The notes below the pieces were generated by a model. That model did no database searches. It was not told where the DNA came from and was given only the letters and a program-made list of their open reading frames with translations. Position numbers and translations under genes: made by a program. Positions 18,765 to 28,258 of a stretch of DNA of 64,000 bases are shown here, piece by piece. The stretch comes from JAVVHE01 sp032249695 (GTDB lineage: Bacteria > Pseudomonadota > Alphaproteobacteria > Sphingomonadales > Sphingomonadaceae), in the NCBI GenBank assembly GCA_032249695.1, contig JAVVHE010000007.1, positions 62,001-126,000 on the forward strand, read 5' to 3'. Positions within the stretch are counted from its first letter, which is position 1; every line of letters starts with the position of its first letter.

Positions 18765-19828
18765 TTGGCGCCTCCCTGCACCACAACCGGGGCGACGGGC
18801 GGGCGGATCGCGCCCGGCAGCGGTAGGTACGGCGTCACGCCGCGCGAATCGATGATCGTCTTGTCATTTTTCTTGACCACATCTTCCATCGTATCGAGGT
18901 AGATGCGCTTGCGCGTCACCTCGGGCGCAAGGCGGTATTGCGCGTAGAGCGCGTTGAACTGCGCGGTCTCACCCTGCGCGCGAGCAATCGTCTGCTGCGC
19001 GTAGGCGCGCGCACGCGACAGATATTCCTGCGCCTTCTGCTGGCTGGCGGTCACTTCCTTGAACGCGTCGTCGACTGCGGCAGGCGGATCGGCGTTGCGG
19101 ATATCGACGCCGACAATCTCGATGCCCGATTGATAGCCGTTCAGGATCTCTTGCATCCGGCTGCGCACCTGCTCGGCGATCTGGGCGCGCTGCGATCCAA
19201 TCGCCGCGCCCATGTCCACATGCGCCATTTCGGCGCGCATGGCGCTCTCGGCCACCTCCTGCACCGTCGAATCGGGTTCGGCGAGCTCAAAGCGGTACTT
19301 CGCGAGATCCTTGATCTTCCAGCGGATCGTATAGGCGACGTTGATGATGTTCTGGTCGCCCGTCAGCATCAGATTTTCGCCCTTCTCTCCGGCGCCGATG
19401 TCGATGCTGCGGTTTTCCTCGGTGTTCTCCTTGAATACGGTGTCGATCGGCGCGGGGAACTTGAAGTGCAGGCCCGGACCTACGGTGTCGACATATTTGC
19501 CGAAACGCAGCAGCAGCGCCTTCTCCTGCGGGCCGACGCGGTAGCTCGAGGTGAACACCGCCCACAGCAGCACCAGCGATCCGAAGATCAGCACCCACGG
19601 CACGTTGCCGCGCCCGCCCATGCTGCCGCCCGATCCGCCGCCATTCAACGACGCGCGCAGCCGTTCCTGGCTGCGGCGGATGAACTCGTCGAAATCGGGC
19701 GTGGAGCGGTCGCCGTTGCCGGGTTGCTTCGGCGGCGGGTTCTTTTCGCCCCACGGGTTCTTGGGCGGGCCGCTGTCGCCACCGCCGCCCCAGGGCCCGC
19801 CAGACCCGCCGTTATTCTGCCAGGGCAT
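18761..19828 (-). CDS. hflK: HflK, FtsH-modulating SPFH/band 7 protein
   Basis: A 355-residue partner of HflC. The N-terminal 70 residues are cytoplasmic and very Gly/Pro-rich (SGGPWGGGGDSGPPKNP), a hallmark of HflK. One membrane span follows (VLIFGSLVLLWAVFTS), then the SPFH domain and a helical region with ATG-like ARAYAQQTIARAQGET repeats. The first gene of the hflKC operon, it is divergent from mrp; the two starts are 69 bases apart. Confidence 0.95.
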   Translation of the reverse strand: MPWQNNGGSGGPWGGGGDSGPPKNPWGEKNPPPKQPGNGDRSTPDFDEFIRRSQERLRASLNGGGSGGSMGGRGNVPWVLIFGSLVLLWAVFTSSYRVGPQEKALLLRFGKYVDTVGPGLHFKFPAPIDTVFKENTEENRSIDIGAGEKGENLMLTGDQNIINVAYTIRWKIKDLAKYRFELAEPDSTVQEVAESAMRAEMAHVDMGAAIGSQRAQIAEQVRSRMQEILNGYQSGIEIVGVDIRNADPPAAVDDAFKEVTASQQKAQEYLSRARAYAQQTIARAQGETAQFNALYAQYRLAPEVTRKRIYLDTMEDVVKKNDKTIIDSRGVTPYLPLPGAIRPPVAPVVVQGGAK

Positions 19829-19857
19829 CCAATCTCCGCTCGTCCGCTCTTTCGCAG

Positions 19858-19867
19858 CCTATATAGG
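19858..19867. promoter_or_regulatory. CCTATATAGG palindrome in the hflK/mrp divergent promoter region
   Basis: A 10-bp palindrome containing TATATA sits in the 69-base gap between the divergent hflK and mrp starts. It could supply a -10 element in either direction. No convincing -35 partner was fixed, so this is tentative. Confidence 0.3.
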
Positions 19868-19897
19868 GCGGGACGGGGCTTTGCGAGGAGTGAGCGG

Positions 19898-20911
19898 TTG
19901 GGCGACGGGCGCGGCATCGAGACTGCGGCGAAGAGCATCGCAGGCGACCGGTTGCGCGCGCTGAAGCACGCGGATGGGCTGGTCAGCGCGGTGCTGGAGG
20001 TGGGCGGGCTAAGCCCGGAGGACGCCGCCGCGCTGCAGGCGCGCGTTCGTGCCGCGGTCGAGACAGCGCCGGGCGTCAGCGCGGTGCGAATCGTGACGAC
20101 CGCCGACCGCAGGCCCGAGCCCGCGGCGGCGAAGCCCGCGGCGCCCGCACCTGCCGCGCCGCGCCCCGATCGCGTCATCGCGGTCGCCAGCGGCAAGGGC
20201 GGCGTCGGCAAGTCGACCGTCAGCGCCAACCTCGCCATCGCGCTCGCGCGCATCGGCCGCCGCGCGGGGCTTCTCGACGCTGACATCCACGGCCCCTCGG
20301 CGCCGATGCTGCTGGGTCTTACCGGGCGCGCGCGGCTGGAGGCGGGGCTGATCGCGCCGCTTAGCGCACACGGCATCGCGGTGCTCAGCATGGGGCTGAT
20401 GGCCGATCCCGGCCGCGCGGTCGCCTGGCGCGGGCCGATGGCAAGCTCGGCATTCAAGCAGATGCTCGACAATGCCGACTGGTCGGGCATCGACACCCTC
20501 GTCATCGATATGCCGCCGGGCACGGGCGACATCACGCTGACGCTGGCGCAGCAGGTGAAGCCCGACGGCGTGGTCATCGTCTCGACGCCGCAGGATCTGG
20601 CGCTCATCGACGCCGAGCGCGCGCTCAACCTGTTTCAGGAGCTTGGCACGCCCATCCTCGGCTTCGTCGAGAACATGGCCAGCTTCCGCTGCCCGTGTTG
20701 CGGCACCGAAACGCGCATTTTCGGCGAAGGCGGGGTGGAGCGCGCGGCGGCCGAGCTCGGCCTGCCGGTGCTCGCGCGCCTGCCGCTCGATCCGGCGCTG
20801 CGGGCCGCCTCCGACGCGGGCACGCCTCAGCCATCGGGACATTTCGATGCGCTCGCGCATCGCGTGATGGAACGCCTCGAGGTGCTCGATGAAGCTGACG
20901 TCCGCCGCTGA
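19898..20911 (+). CDS. mrp: Mrp/NBP35-family iron-sulfur cluster carrier ATPase
   Basis: A 337-residue P-loop protein that carries Fe-S clusters to apoproteins. A degenerate MIP18-like N-terminal domain (1-70) is joined by an Ala/Pro-rich linker to the MinD-like ATPase. The deviant Walker A is SGKGGVGKS (98-106), with DADIHGPSAPMLLG, VIDMPPGTGDITLTL, and the cluster-binding CPCC motif in FRCPCCGTET. The start is a TTG at 19898, placed by a strong GAGGAG 7 bases upstream; the frame is open far upstream (18938) but that part is antisense to hflK. Its stop overlaps the next gene. Confidence 0.92.
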   Translation: MGDGRGIETAAKSIAGDRLRALKHADGLVSAVLEVGGLSPEDAAALQARVRAAVETAPGVSAVRIVTTADRRPEPAAAKPAAPAPAAPRPDRVIAVASGKGGVGKSTVSANLAIALARIGRRAGLLDADIHGPSAPMLLGLTGRARLEAGLIAPLSAHGIAVLSMGLMADPGRAVAWRGPMASSAFKQMLDNADWSGIDTLVIDMPPGTGDITLTLAQQVKPDGVVIVSTPQDLALIDAERALNLFQELGTPILGFVENMASFRCPCCGTETRIFGEGGVERAAAELGLPVLARLPLDPALRAASDAGTPQPSGHFDALAHRVMERLEVLDEADVRR

Positions 20912-21320
20912 GATCGCAACGCTTCTGGAGGAATCCGCGACCGTCGCCGTCGTCGGAGCCTCGGACAAGCCCGACCGCCCGAGCCACCACGTGATGCAGA
21001 CGATCCAGGCGCACGGCTACCGGATGCTGCCGGTCAACCCCGTCATCACCGGCGAGCGCGTTCACGGTGAGTATGTCTGGCGCGAACTCGGCCAGATCGA
21101 CGTGCCGATCGACATCGTGGACATCTTTCGCCGCTCCGAGGAGGCCGGAGACGCGGTTGACCAGGCGATCGCGGTGGGCGCGAAGGCGGTGTGGCTGCAG
21201 CTGGGCGTGCGCTGCGACGCAGCGGTGGCGCGCGCCGAGGCAGCGGGGCTGAAGGTTGTCGAGGGCCATTGCATCGCGGTGGAATTGGAGCGGCTGGGCG
21301 TGCGGGCGCGCGCCGTCTGA
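20889..21320 (+). CDS. CoA-binding domain protein (YccU-like)
   Basis: A 143-residue single-domain CoA-binding protein with a Rossmann fold. The motif VAVVGASDKPDRPSHHVMQTIQAHGY matches the nucleotide/CoA-binding loop, and VIPVNP-like LPVNPVITGERVHGE, VDIFRRSEEAG and VWLQLGVRCDAA follow. The biochemical role is unknown; the fold is shared with succinyl-CoA synthetase alpha subunit. The ATG lies 23 bases inside the 3' end of mrp, so the two are cotranscribed and probably coupled. Confidence 0.85.
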   Translation: MKLTSAAEIATLLEESATVAVVGASDKPDRPSHHVMQTIQAHGYRMLPVNPVITGERVHGEYVWRELGQIDVPIDIVDIFRRSEEAGDAVDQAIAVGAKAVWLQLGVRCDAAVARAEAAGLKVVEGHCIAVELERLGVRARAV

Positions 21321-21388
21321 CCAACTCGCGCCGGATCGGAGGCGATTGCGGCTGAAAGCCCGGCCGCGCGGGCCGTCTTGCCCGGTCG

Positions 21389-21646
21389 ATGATGGTCCCG
21401 CCCCCCGCCCTTGCCGCAAACCCCGCGGCCCACCCACGCTCCGCCGCCGCGAACGAGGCAGCCGCGGGTTTTGAGGCGCTATTCTTGGCGCAGGTGCTCG
21501 CGTCGATGCGCGCCAGCGCGCCCGGCAGCGGCTTGCTGGAGGATCGCGGCGACTCGTGGCGATCGATGCTCGATCAGCATCTGGCGGTGGAACTTGCCAA
21601 GCGCGCGCCCATCGGCGTTCTCAACCAGATTGGGGCGGCGAAGTGA
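21389..21646 (+). CDS. FlgJ-like flagellar rod-binding domain protein
   Basis: An 85-residue protein with only the FlgJ N-terminal rod-binding domain: FEALFLAQVLASMRASAPGSGLLEDRGDSWRSMLDQHLAVELAKR. It lacks the C-terminal muramidase domain of enterobacterial FlgJ, as is normal in alphaproteobacteria. It should help assemble the flagellar rod in the periplasm. Its stop overlaps the flgK GTG start (GTGA). Two adjacent ATGs (21389, 21392) are possible starts. flgI, usually next to it, is not present upstream. Confidence 0.75.
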   Translation: MMVPPPALAANPAAHPRSAAANEAAAGFEALFLAQVLASMRASAPGSGLLEDRGDSWRSMLDQHLAVELAKRAPIGVLNQIGAAK

Positions 21647-23514
21647 CCGATCTGCTGACGATCGCCAGCTCGGCCCTGTCGGGCTATCGCGCCGCGCTCG
21701 CCGCGGTCGGCGAGAATGTCGCCGGCGCCGACGCTCCCGGCTTCGCGCGGCGCGACGTGCGGCTGGCGAGCGCAGCGTCCGATCCCGCCGGCCCGCTTGA
21801 TGCAGCGCGCGGCACCGGGCTGGGCGTGCGCGTGGCCGAGCTGCGGCGCGCGCGGGACGGGCTGGCCGCTGCACGGTTGCGTGACGCGCAATCGACGCGC
21901 GCTGCGCTCGAGGCGACGCACACCTGGCTGCTGCGCATCGAACCAGCGTTGCAGCCCGAGGCTGGCGGCCTCTCGCCGACGCTGACCGCGTTCAATTCGG
22001 CCGCCGCCGCGGTCGCCGCCGATCCGGCATCGACGGTCAAGCGCGACCTGTTTCTCGCTGCCGCCGACGATGTGGCGGGCCGCTTCCGTGCGACCGCGCG
22101 CGCGCTTGGCGAGCAGAGCAGGTCGCTCAACACCGAGCTTGGCAGCGAGGTGGCCGATCTCCAGGCGACCGCCGGCCGCCTCGCTTCGATCAATGAGCGT
22201 CTGGTCCACACGCGCGAGGGCAGCAGCCCGCGCGCCGCGCTGCTCGACGAGCGCGACCGGCTGCTGTCCGATCTCGCCGAGCGCGCGGGCATCGAGGTGA
22301 GCGAGGGCGCACGCGGCACCGTGACGGTGCGGCTGGGCGACAGCTTCGGGCCGATGCTCGTCGGCCCCCGGGGCGCGGCGCTTGTCGAGCTCGATCCGGG
22401 GACGCCGCCGGGGGTGCGGATCGCGGGCGAAGGCGGATCGGCGCGCGTCGCGATCGTCGGCGGTTCGATCGGCGGGTTGCTGGCTGCAGCGGCCCGCGCG
22501 GTCGACGCTACCGCGGCGCTGAACGGCCTGGCGGCGGCATTTGCGGGCGCAGTCAACGCAGCGCACCAATCGGGCGCGGACCTCAGCGGAACGCGCGGCG
22601 CCCCGCTGTTCGCAACGACCGTGCTCGCAGCCGTACCCGCGGGCGCCAACGCCGGATCGGCCGCGCCCGCGCTCAGCCGCAGCGACCCGGCCGTTCCGCT
22701 CGCCCCGGACGGCTATGTGCTGGCGTTTGAGGGCGGCGCGACCGGCTGGCGGCTGGCGCGCGCCGACGGCAGCGCCGAGGTGTCCGGCCCCGGACCGCTG
22801 ACCATCGACGGTTTGCGCGTCGAACCGAGCGGCGCTGCCGCCCCGGGCGACCTGTTCCTTATCGCCGAGCAGAGCGGCGCAGCCGCGCTGACGCTCGGCA
22901 TCAGCGACTCCCGCCGCGTCGCAGCCGCCGAGCCGTTCACCGTGGTCCCGGCGGCTGCAGACAGCAGCAAAGCGCGCGCTGCGGTGGTGCCCGACGCATC
23001 TGCGGCGCTGCCGCCCGCCGAACGCTACCGCTTCGTGTTCACCCCAAGCGGTGGTGTCGAGGTCCGCGACGGCGCAGGCGCGCTCCTTGCTCCCGAACAG
23101 CCGTTCACCCCGGGCACGCCGATCGCAGGCGCCGGGTTCAGGCTGGAAGTGACCGGCACGCCAGCCGCGGGCGACGTGTTCGAAGTCGCCTCGGCCGCGC
23201 TGACGCCCGGCAATGGCGGCGCCATGCGGCGGCTGTCGGCAGCGCTCGTCGGAACGGGCGGCGCTCCGGGCTACGCTGAACAGTGGGACCGCGCCGCGGG
23301 CCAGCTCAGCCGCGCTGCGGCCGGCGCGCGCGACGATCTCGCCAGCGCGCGCTCGATCGAAAGCGCGGCACGCTCGGCGCAGGAGGCGGCGAGCGGAGTC
23401 GATCTCGACACCGAAGCTGCCAAGCTGATCCGCTTCCAGCAGGCCTACCAGGCGTCGTCGCGCATCGTGCAGGCGGCGCGCGATATCTTCGATTCGATCC
23501 TCGCAATCGGGTGA
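21643..23514 (+). CDS. flgK: Flagellar hook-associated protein 1
   Basis: A 623-residue FlgK, the first hook-filament junction protein. It has the N-terminal coiled-coil signature (LLTIASSALSGYRAALAAVGENVAGADAPGFARRDV) and the matching C-terminal helix (EAAKLIRFQQAYQASSRIVQAARDIFDSILAIG) that pack together in the rod-hook channel. Between them is a variable D2/D3 region rich in Ala and Gly. The start is GTG 21643, overlapping the flgJ-like stop. It is exported by the flagellar type III system without a cleaved signal. Confidence 0.88.
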   Translation: MTDLLTIASSALSGYRAALAAVGENVAGADAPGFARRDVRLASAASDPAGPLDAARGTGLGVRVAELRRARDGLAAARLRDAQSTRAALEATHTWLLRIEPALQPEAGGLSPTLTAFNSAAAAVAADPASTVKRDLFLAAADDVAGRFRATARALGEQSRSLNTELGSEVADLQATAGRLASINERLVHTREGSSPRAALLDERDRLLSDLAERAGIEVSEGARGTVTVRLGDSFGPMLVGPRGAALVELDPGTPPGVRIAGEGGSARVAIVGGSIGGLLAAAARAVDATAALNGLAAAFAGAVNAAHQSGADLSGTRGAPLFATTVLAAVPAGANAGSAAPALSRSDPAVPLAPDGYVLAFEGGATGWRLARADGSAEVSGPGPLTIDGLRVEPSGAAAPGDLFLIAEQSGAAALTLGISDSRRVAAAEPFTVVPAAADSSKARAAVVPDASAALPPAERYRFVFTPSGGVEVRDGAGALLAPEQPFTPGTPIAGAGFRLEVTGTPAAGDVFEVASAALTPGNGGAMRRLSAALVGTGGAPGYAEQWDRAAGQLSRAAAGARDDLASARSIESAARSAQEAASGVDLDTEAAKLIRFQQAYQASSRIVQAARDIFDSILAIG

Positions 23515-23519
23515 GCGCT

Positions 23520-24455
23520 ATGATGGTGAACGCGAGCCGCGCCCAATTGCAGGCGCAGACCGAGCGGATGCGCAGCCTCTCCGAGGAGGTCGCGGCGCGC
23601 CAGGCCGCGGTTTCGACGGGCCGCCGCTTCGCGCGCGCGTCGGACGATCCGGCTGCGGCGCGCCAGGCGGCGACGCTCACGCGCCGCGGCGCCGCGCGGC
23701 AGGACTCGCTCGCCGGGCTGGAGGTCGCGGGCCAGCGGCTGACCGCTGCCGACGCTACGCTCGGCGCGGTGACCGACCAGATCGTGCGCTTGCGCGAGCT
23801 TGCGCTGCAGGCGCGATCCGACACCGCCGACGACGGCCTGAAGTCTGCGCTTGCAGCCGAAGCGCGCGAGCTATCGGCGTCGGTGCTGCGGTTGATGAAC
23901 GGGCAGGATGCGAGCGGCACGTCGCTCTTTGCAGGCGCGCGCGCGTCGGCACCGGCCTTCGCGCGCGACGCTGCGACCGGGGCGGTGCGCTACCAGGGGT
24001 TCGGAGAGCCCGACGTGATTGGCTCCGACGACGGCACCGCGGTCGCCGCCGGTTTCGGCGGCGACCGGCTGCTGGCGCTGCCGGACGGCAGCTCGGCCTT
24101 CGATCTGATCGACCGCTTCGCTGCTGCGCTCACTCCGCCCATCGACCCGGCTGCAGCGCTGACGCCCGAAGAACGCGCGACGACGCTCGATGCGACGATC
24201 GCCGGAGCGGGGGCGCTCGTCGACCAGCTCGCGTCGGCGCGCGCGTCCGCCGGGGCGCGGCTGGCGCGCATCGAGACCGAGCGCGATGCGATCAACGCTG
24301 AGAACCAGGCGCTTGTCGAGACGCGTTCGGCGCTGACCGACGCCGACCTCGCCGCCGAGATCACGTCGATGCAGCGCGCGATGCTGCTGCTCGACGCCAG
24401 CCGCCAGACCTACGCACAGGTCAGCCGCCTCAGCCTGTTTGATCAGCTGCGCTAG
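23520..24455 (+). CDS. flgL: Flagellar hook-associated protein 3 (FlgL)
   Basis: A 311-residue flagellin-like protein. The N-terminal helix (MMVNASRAQLQAQTERMRSL and VSTGRRFARASDDPAAAR) and C-terminal helix (LAAEITSMQRAMLLLDASRQTYAQVSRLSLFDQLR) are the flagellin/FlgL coiled-coil signature. Length is that of FlgL rather than FliC. It forms the second junction ring between hook and filament. The gene begins 5 bases after flgK; ATGs at 23520 and 23523 are both possible. Confidence 0.87.
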   Translation: MMVNASRAQLQAQTERMRSLSEEVAARQAAVSTGRRFARASDDPAAARQAATLTRRGAARQDSLAGLEVAGQRLTAADATLGAVTDQIVRLRELALQARSDTADDGLKSALAAEARELSASVLRLMNGQDASGTSLFAGARASAPAFARDAATGAVRYQGFGEPDVIGSDDGTAVAAGFGGDRLLALPDGSSAFDLIDRFAAALTPPIDPAAALTPEERATTLDATIAGAGALVDQLASARASAGARLARIETERDAINAENQALVETRSALTDADLAAEITSMQRAMLLLDASRQTYAQVSRLSLFDQLR

Positions 24456-24620
24456 CCCGCGCGCGACGGCTTAGCGGCGGCGCCGCGCTGGGCCGGGCGC
24501 CAAACGATCGCCGCCGCCCGTCAAAGATTCGCCGGATCACCCGCAAGCCGCGCCGCTGCCAGCCGTCTCCCCATCCTGTGCCGCGGGCTGCCGCCCGCGT
24601 CGGTGTTGTGGGACGATTCG

Positions 24621-25484
24621 ATGCTGGTCGGGATTGGGCTCGTCATTCTGCTCGTGATGGTGTTCGGCGGCTTCGCGCTGACCGGCGGCAACGTGATGGT
24701 GATCCTGGAAGCGATCCCGCACGAGCTGATCGTCATCGGCGGCGCAGCGCTCGGCAGCCTCGTGATCGGCAACAGCATGCCGGGCCTGAAGGCGCTCGCG
24801 CGCGGGGTCATAAAGGCTGCTAAAGGTCCTACCTATCACCGCGAGGACTATCTCCAGGCCATTTTTCTGACTGCCAAACTGATGAAAATCCTGCGCACGG
24901 AGGGCCCCGTAGCGCTGGAAAGCCACGTGGAAGAGCCGGCGCAGAGCGAGCTTTTCAAGGCCTACCCGAAGCTGCTGGCAGACCATTTCTTCGTGGCGCT
25001 AGTGACCGACACGCTGCGCCTGGTGCTCATCTCCAGCGGAAATCTGAACCTCCGCGCGGTCGAAGAGGTGGTCGACAACGCCATCCGGAACCATCACCGG
25101 CAAGCTCTCCGGCCCGCCCAACTGCTGCAGTCGCTGGGTGACGCGTTCCCCGCGCTCGGCATCGTCGCCGCCGTGCTGGGGGTCGTCAAAACCATGGCGT
25201 CGATCGACAAGCCGCCCGCCATCCTCGGCGGCATGATCGGCTCGGCGCTCGTCGGCACGTTCATGGGCGTGCTCATCGCCTACGGCATCGTCAGCCCGCT
25301 CGCGCACCGGCTGAAGCACGTGATCGAGGAGGACGCCGAGCTTTATCGGGCGGTCAAGCAGATCATCCTCGCGAGCCTTGCCAAGCATCCGCAGCCGCTC
25401 GTGATCGAGGCTGCGCGCACCGGCATCTCGGCAGCGAACCAGCCGAGCTTCGCCGAGGTGTTCCAGGGGTTGCAGGCGCGATGA
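24621..25484 (+). CDS. motA: Flagellar motor stator protein MotA
   Basis: A 287-residue proton-channel stator subunit with four membrane spans. The chosen ATG (24621) gives the family N-terminus MLVGIGLVILLVMVFGGFALTGG; the frame also opens at a GTG at 24603. The cytoplasmic loop carries the charged segment used to contact FliG. Conserved prolines lie in DAFPALGIVAAVLGVVKTM and IVSPLAHRLKH near the last two spans. It overlaps motB by 4 bases. It would work with MotB to power rotation. Confidence 0.92.
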   Translation: MLVGIGLVILLVMVFGGFALTGGNVMVILEAIPHELIVIGGAALGSLVIGNSMPGLKALARGVIKAAKGPTYHREDYLQAIFLTAKLMKILRTEGPVALESHVEEPAQSELFKAYPKLLADHFFVALVTDTLRLVLISSGNLNLRAVEEVVDNAIRNHHRQALRPAQLLQSLGDAFPALGIVAAVLGVVKTMASIDKPPAILGGMIGSALVGTFMGVLIAYGIVSPLAHRLKHVIEEDAELYRAVKQIILASLAKHPQPLVIEAARTGISAANQPSFAEVFQGLQAR

Positions 25485-26377
25485 GCCCCACTCCTGCGGC
25501 CGCCAAGACCACGCCGCCGCGCCCCGCCGAGGCGCCGCCGCCGGAATCCGTCATCGTCGTCCGGCATGCCGAGCATCACGACGAGGGCCATCACGGCGGC
25601 GCCTGGAAGGTCGCCTACGCCGACTTTGCAACCGCGATGATGGCGTTCTTCATGCTGCTGTGGATTGTCGGAGCGACGACCGAGAAGCAACGCAAGGGAA
25701 TCGCTGACTTTTTCGCTCCAACGCTCGTCAAGCTGCAATCGAAATCGAGCGGTTCGAACGGCCTGCTCGCCGGCCGCTCGCTCGCCAGCCGGACCGGCGG
25801 GGCGCCGGGTGCAGCGAGTGGGCACCTGAAGGTGCTCGCCTCCCCGTCGCCCGGCGCGCCCGGCCAGCGCGACGCCGCCGCAGCGCCCAACCTGCGCGCA
25901 GCCGACCGCGCCGCCTTCGAGGCACTGCGCCGCGCGCTGATGATGCGGCTCGACGCCGACCCCTCGCTCGCTGCGCTGAAGGGCCAGCTGCAGATCGCCG
26001 AAACGCGCGAGGGATTGCGGATCGAGATCCTCGATCGCGCGGGCTTCTCGATGTTCGCGCTCGGCACCGACCGGCTGAATCCCGCGGCACGGCGGCTGAT
26101 CGGCGAGGTCGCGCGCGGCGCGGCCGGGTTGCCCAACCCCGTCGCTGTGCGCGGCCACACCGATGGTCTGCGCTACGGGCCGGGCACGATGAACAACTGG
26201 AAGCTCTCGGTCGCCCGCGCCGAGGCGACGCGCGCTGCGCTAGAAGGATCGGGCATCGCGATCACCCGCTTCGCGCGGCTGGAAGGGGTGGCCGACCGCG
26301 AGCATGTCGCGTCGCGCGACCCGGCGGACCCCCGCAACCGGCGGATCAGCATCACGCTGCTCTATCTCGATCGCTGA
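25481..26377 (+). CDS. motB: Flagellar motor stator protein MotB
   Basis: A 298-residue stator partner of MotA. A His/Pro-rich cytoplasmic N-terminus leads to one membrane span with the proton-binding aspartate D48 in [17 protein letters not shown]. After a low-complexity Ala/Gly linker, an OmpA-like peptidoglycan-binding domain follows ([36 protein letters not shown]). It anchors the stator to the cell wall. The 4-base overlap with motA confirms the operon. Confidence 0.93.
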   Translation: MSPTPAAAKTTPPRPAEAPPPESVIVVRHAEHHDEGHHGGAWKVAYADFATAMMAFFMLLWIVGATTEKQRKGIADFFAPTLVKLQSKSSGSNGLLAGRSLASRTGGAPGAASGHLKVLASPSPGAPGQRDAAAAPNLRAADRAAFEALRRALMMRLDADPSLAALKGQLQIAETREGLRIEILDRAGFSMFALGTDRLNPAARRLIGEVARGAAGLPNPVAVRGHTDGLRYGPGTMNNWKLSVARAEATRAALEGSGIAITRFARLEGVADREHVASRDPADPRNRRISITLLYLDR

Positions 26378-26396
26378 CGAGCGCGTTCCAACCGAA

Positions 26397-26425
26397 TTGG
26401 CGCGTATTGAGCGGCTTCGCGCCAA
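26397..26425. promoter_or_regulatory. 8-bp inverted repeat upstream of the sigma-54 activator
   Basis: A perfect inverted repeat TTGGCGCG - 13 bases - CGCGCCAA lies 20 bases after the motB stop and 78 bases before the regulator ATG. It could be an operator or a weak terminator for motB. No match to the sigma-54 consensus (GG-N10-GC) was found here. Confidence 0.35.
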
Positions 26426-26502
26426 AGCGGACGGGTCATCGGTGGCGGCGCGCCGACGCCCGCGCCAAAGAACCGGCACCGACTGCTTGGGGAGACCGCC
26501 AT

Positions 26503-28146
26503 ATGTCCGTCAGCTGGCCCGCTCCGGCCACCGCAACCGCCCAGGGCCTGCTCGTGGGCGACAGCGTCGCGATGCGCGAGCTGCGCGCGCTGATCGACGA
26601 GGTCGCGCCGGTCGAGGCGACCGTGCTGGTCACCGGCCCCTCGGGCTCGGGCAAGGAGCTCGCCGCGCGCGCGATCCACGCCGCCAGCCCGCGCGCACGC
26701 GGGCCGTTCGTCGCGGTCAACTGCGGCGCCATCCCGCGCGAGCTTCTGGAAAGCGAGCTGTTCGGCCACGAAAAGGGCGCGTTCACCGGCGCGCAGGCGC
26801 AGCGCATCGGCCGCTTCGAGGCCGCGGCGGGCGGCACGCTGTTCCTCGATGAGATCGGCGAGATGCCTCTCGACATGCAGGTCGCGCTGCTCCGCGTGCT
26901 GGAGGAGCGCCGGTTCGAACGTGTCGGCTCCACCCGCATGATCGAAGCCGACGTGCGCATCGTCGCCGCGACGCACCGCGACCTTGAAACCGCGATCCTC
27001 GCGGGCCGCTTCCGCGAGGATTTGTTCTACCGTCTCTGCGTCTTCCCGATCGCGATGCCGGCGCTCGCCGACCGCCGCGACGACATTCCCGTTCTCGTCC
27101 GCCATTTCGCGCGCGCGCTCGGGCCGACACGCGCGCCTCGCTTCACCCCCGAAGCGCTCGCCCGGCTGGCGGCACACGACTGGCCGGGGAACGTCCGCGA
27201 ACTTCGCAACCTCGTCGAGCGCGCCGCCATCCGCTGGGCAGGCCGCGAAGTCGACGCAGCAGGTGTTGACGCAGCGCTGGGCCTGACGCGGACCGCGCAG
27301 GCGGCTTCGCATGACGCGGCCGCCGCTAGGCGCAGGTTCATTCCGGCCCGTCCCGAGCGTCTCCACGACGACCACGATCGCCTTGCCGAGGTCGAGTGCC
27401 TTCGCCGCGAGACCTCGTCTTCCGGTCACGTCGCGGTTCCAGACCTCCATCCCCTCGGCCACAGCGCTCGAGTGCACGGCGCTCTGGCCCTGCCGGACGG
27501 GGCTAGGCTTCGCAGCGCCGGGCTGTCGGATGGAGCGCCGAGCGCCCCGCCTGGGGCAACGCGTTCCGCTCGCCCGACCTGCCCCGCGGGCGGGCGCGTG
27601 CATGACGACTCGAGGCGGGGGCGGCCTGCACCGCCCATGAACCCGCAGCGTGCGACGGCAGCAACCGATCCTCGCCTGCCGGCGTCAGACCCGTTGCACA
27701 TCGGCGATGCCAGAGATTGGGTGTTCACGGGAAGGGATAGCGCGTTGAAACTGCGCCCGCACGGCGACGAAGCTGCGGCTTGGAGCCCGGGGCTGGCGTC
27801 CGGCGCAGGGCGCCTCCTCTACCGGTCCGAACCCACCGCCATCGACACCGCCGGTCGGTCGGCAGCGGCTGACGCGGCGCGGCACCGTTCCTGCGATATC
27901 AGCCCGTTCTACTCTGGCGGTGTCGCCGCCGTGTCGCCCGAACTCGCGCTCGCTGGCGGCTCGATCGACCTCCGCGGCCTACTCACCGGCATCGAGCGCG
28001 CCTTCATCGCCTGTGCGCTCGATCGAACCGGGCACTGCGTCGCCGACGCCGCGCGCCTCCTTGGTCTCCAGCGGACGACGCTCGTTGAAAAGCTGCGCCG
28101 CTTCGGGCTCGGCCGCTCCGGCGTGGAGGGCGCGGCGGCGGCGTAG
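26503..28146 (+). CDS. Sigma-54-dependent activator (FleQ/FlbD-like) with long atypical linker
   Basis: A 547-residue AAA+ activator of sigma-54 RNA polymerase. It has no receiver or other sensor domain; the ATPase starts near residue 15. Walker A is GPSGSGKE (45-52), the sigma-54 contact loop GAFTGA is at 92-97, Walker B FLDEIGE at 114-120, and the arginine-finger region FREDLFYRL is near 170. The C-terminal Fis-type HTH (about 486-540) reads [36 protein letters not shown]. Between them is a roughly 220-residue linker (262-485) with mixed composition and no family resemblance, far longer than usual. Its place after motAB suggests it controls flagellar genes. ATG follows GGGGAGA. Confidence 0.85.
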   Translation: MSVSWPAPATATAQGLLVGDSVAMRELRALIDEVAPVEATVLVTGPSGSGKELAARAIHAASPRARGPFVAVNCGAIPRELLESELFGHEKGAFTGAQAQRIGRFEAAAGGTLFLDEIGEMPLDMQVALLRVLEERRFERVGSTRMIEADVRIVAATHRDLETAILAGRFREDLFYRLCVFPIAMPALADRRDDIPVLVRHFARALGPTRAPRFTPEALARLAAHDWPGNVRELRNLVERAAIRWAGREVDAAGVDAALGLTRTAQAASHDAAAARRRFIPARPERLHDDHDRLAEVECLRRETSSSGHVAVPDLHPLGHSARVHGALALPDGARLRSAGLSDGAPSAPPGATRSARPTCPAGGRVHDDSRRGRPAPPMNPQRATAATDPRLPASDPLHIGDARDWVFTGRDSALKLRPHGDEAAAWSPGLASGAGRLLYRSEPTAIDTAGRSAAADAARHRSCDISPFYSGGVAAVSPELALAGGSIDLRGLLTGIERAFIACALDRTGHCVADAARLLGLQRTTLVEKLRRFGLGRSGVEGAAAA

Positions 28147-28258
28147 TGCGGCACCGGCCGTCGCCACGGGGCGGGCGATCGGAGCGGCCGGCGCTGACCC
28201 CGTGACGAGCGTTCGAGCTACGATTGGAGCCCGCGCACACCCTCCGCCGAGCTGCGCC

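Noticed and set aside
18938..19897. Extended N-terminus of Mrp overlapping hflK
   Set aside because: The upstream part is antisense to hflK; a TTG with a strong ribosome-binding site at 19898 gives the normal protein.
26470..26490. Sigma-54 promoter before the activator gene
   Set aside because: A GGCAC...GCTT stretch exists but the GG-to-GC spacing is 8, not 10 bases.
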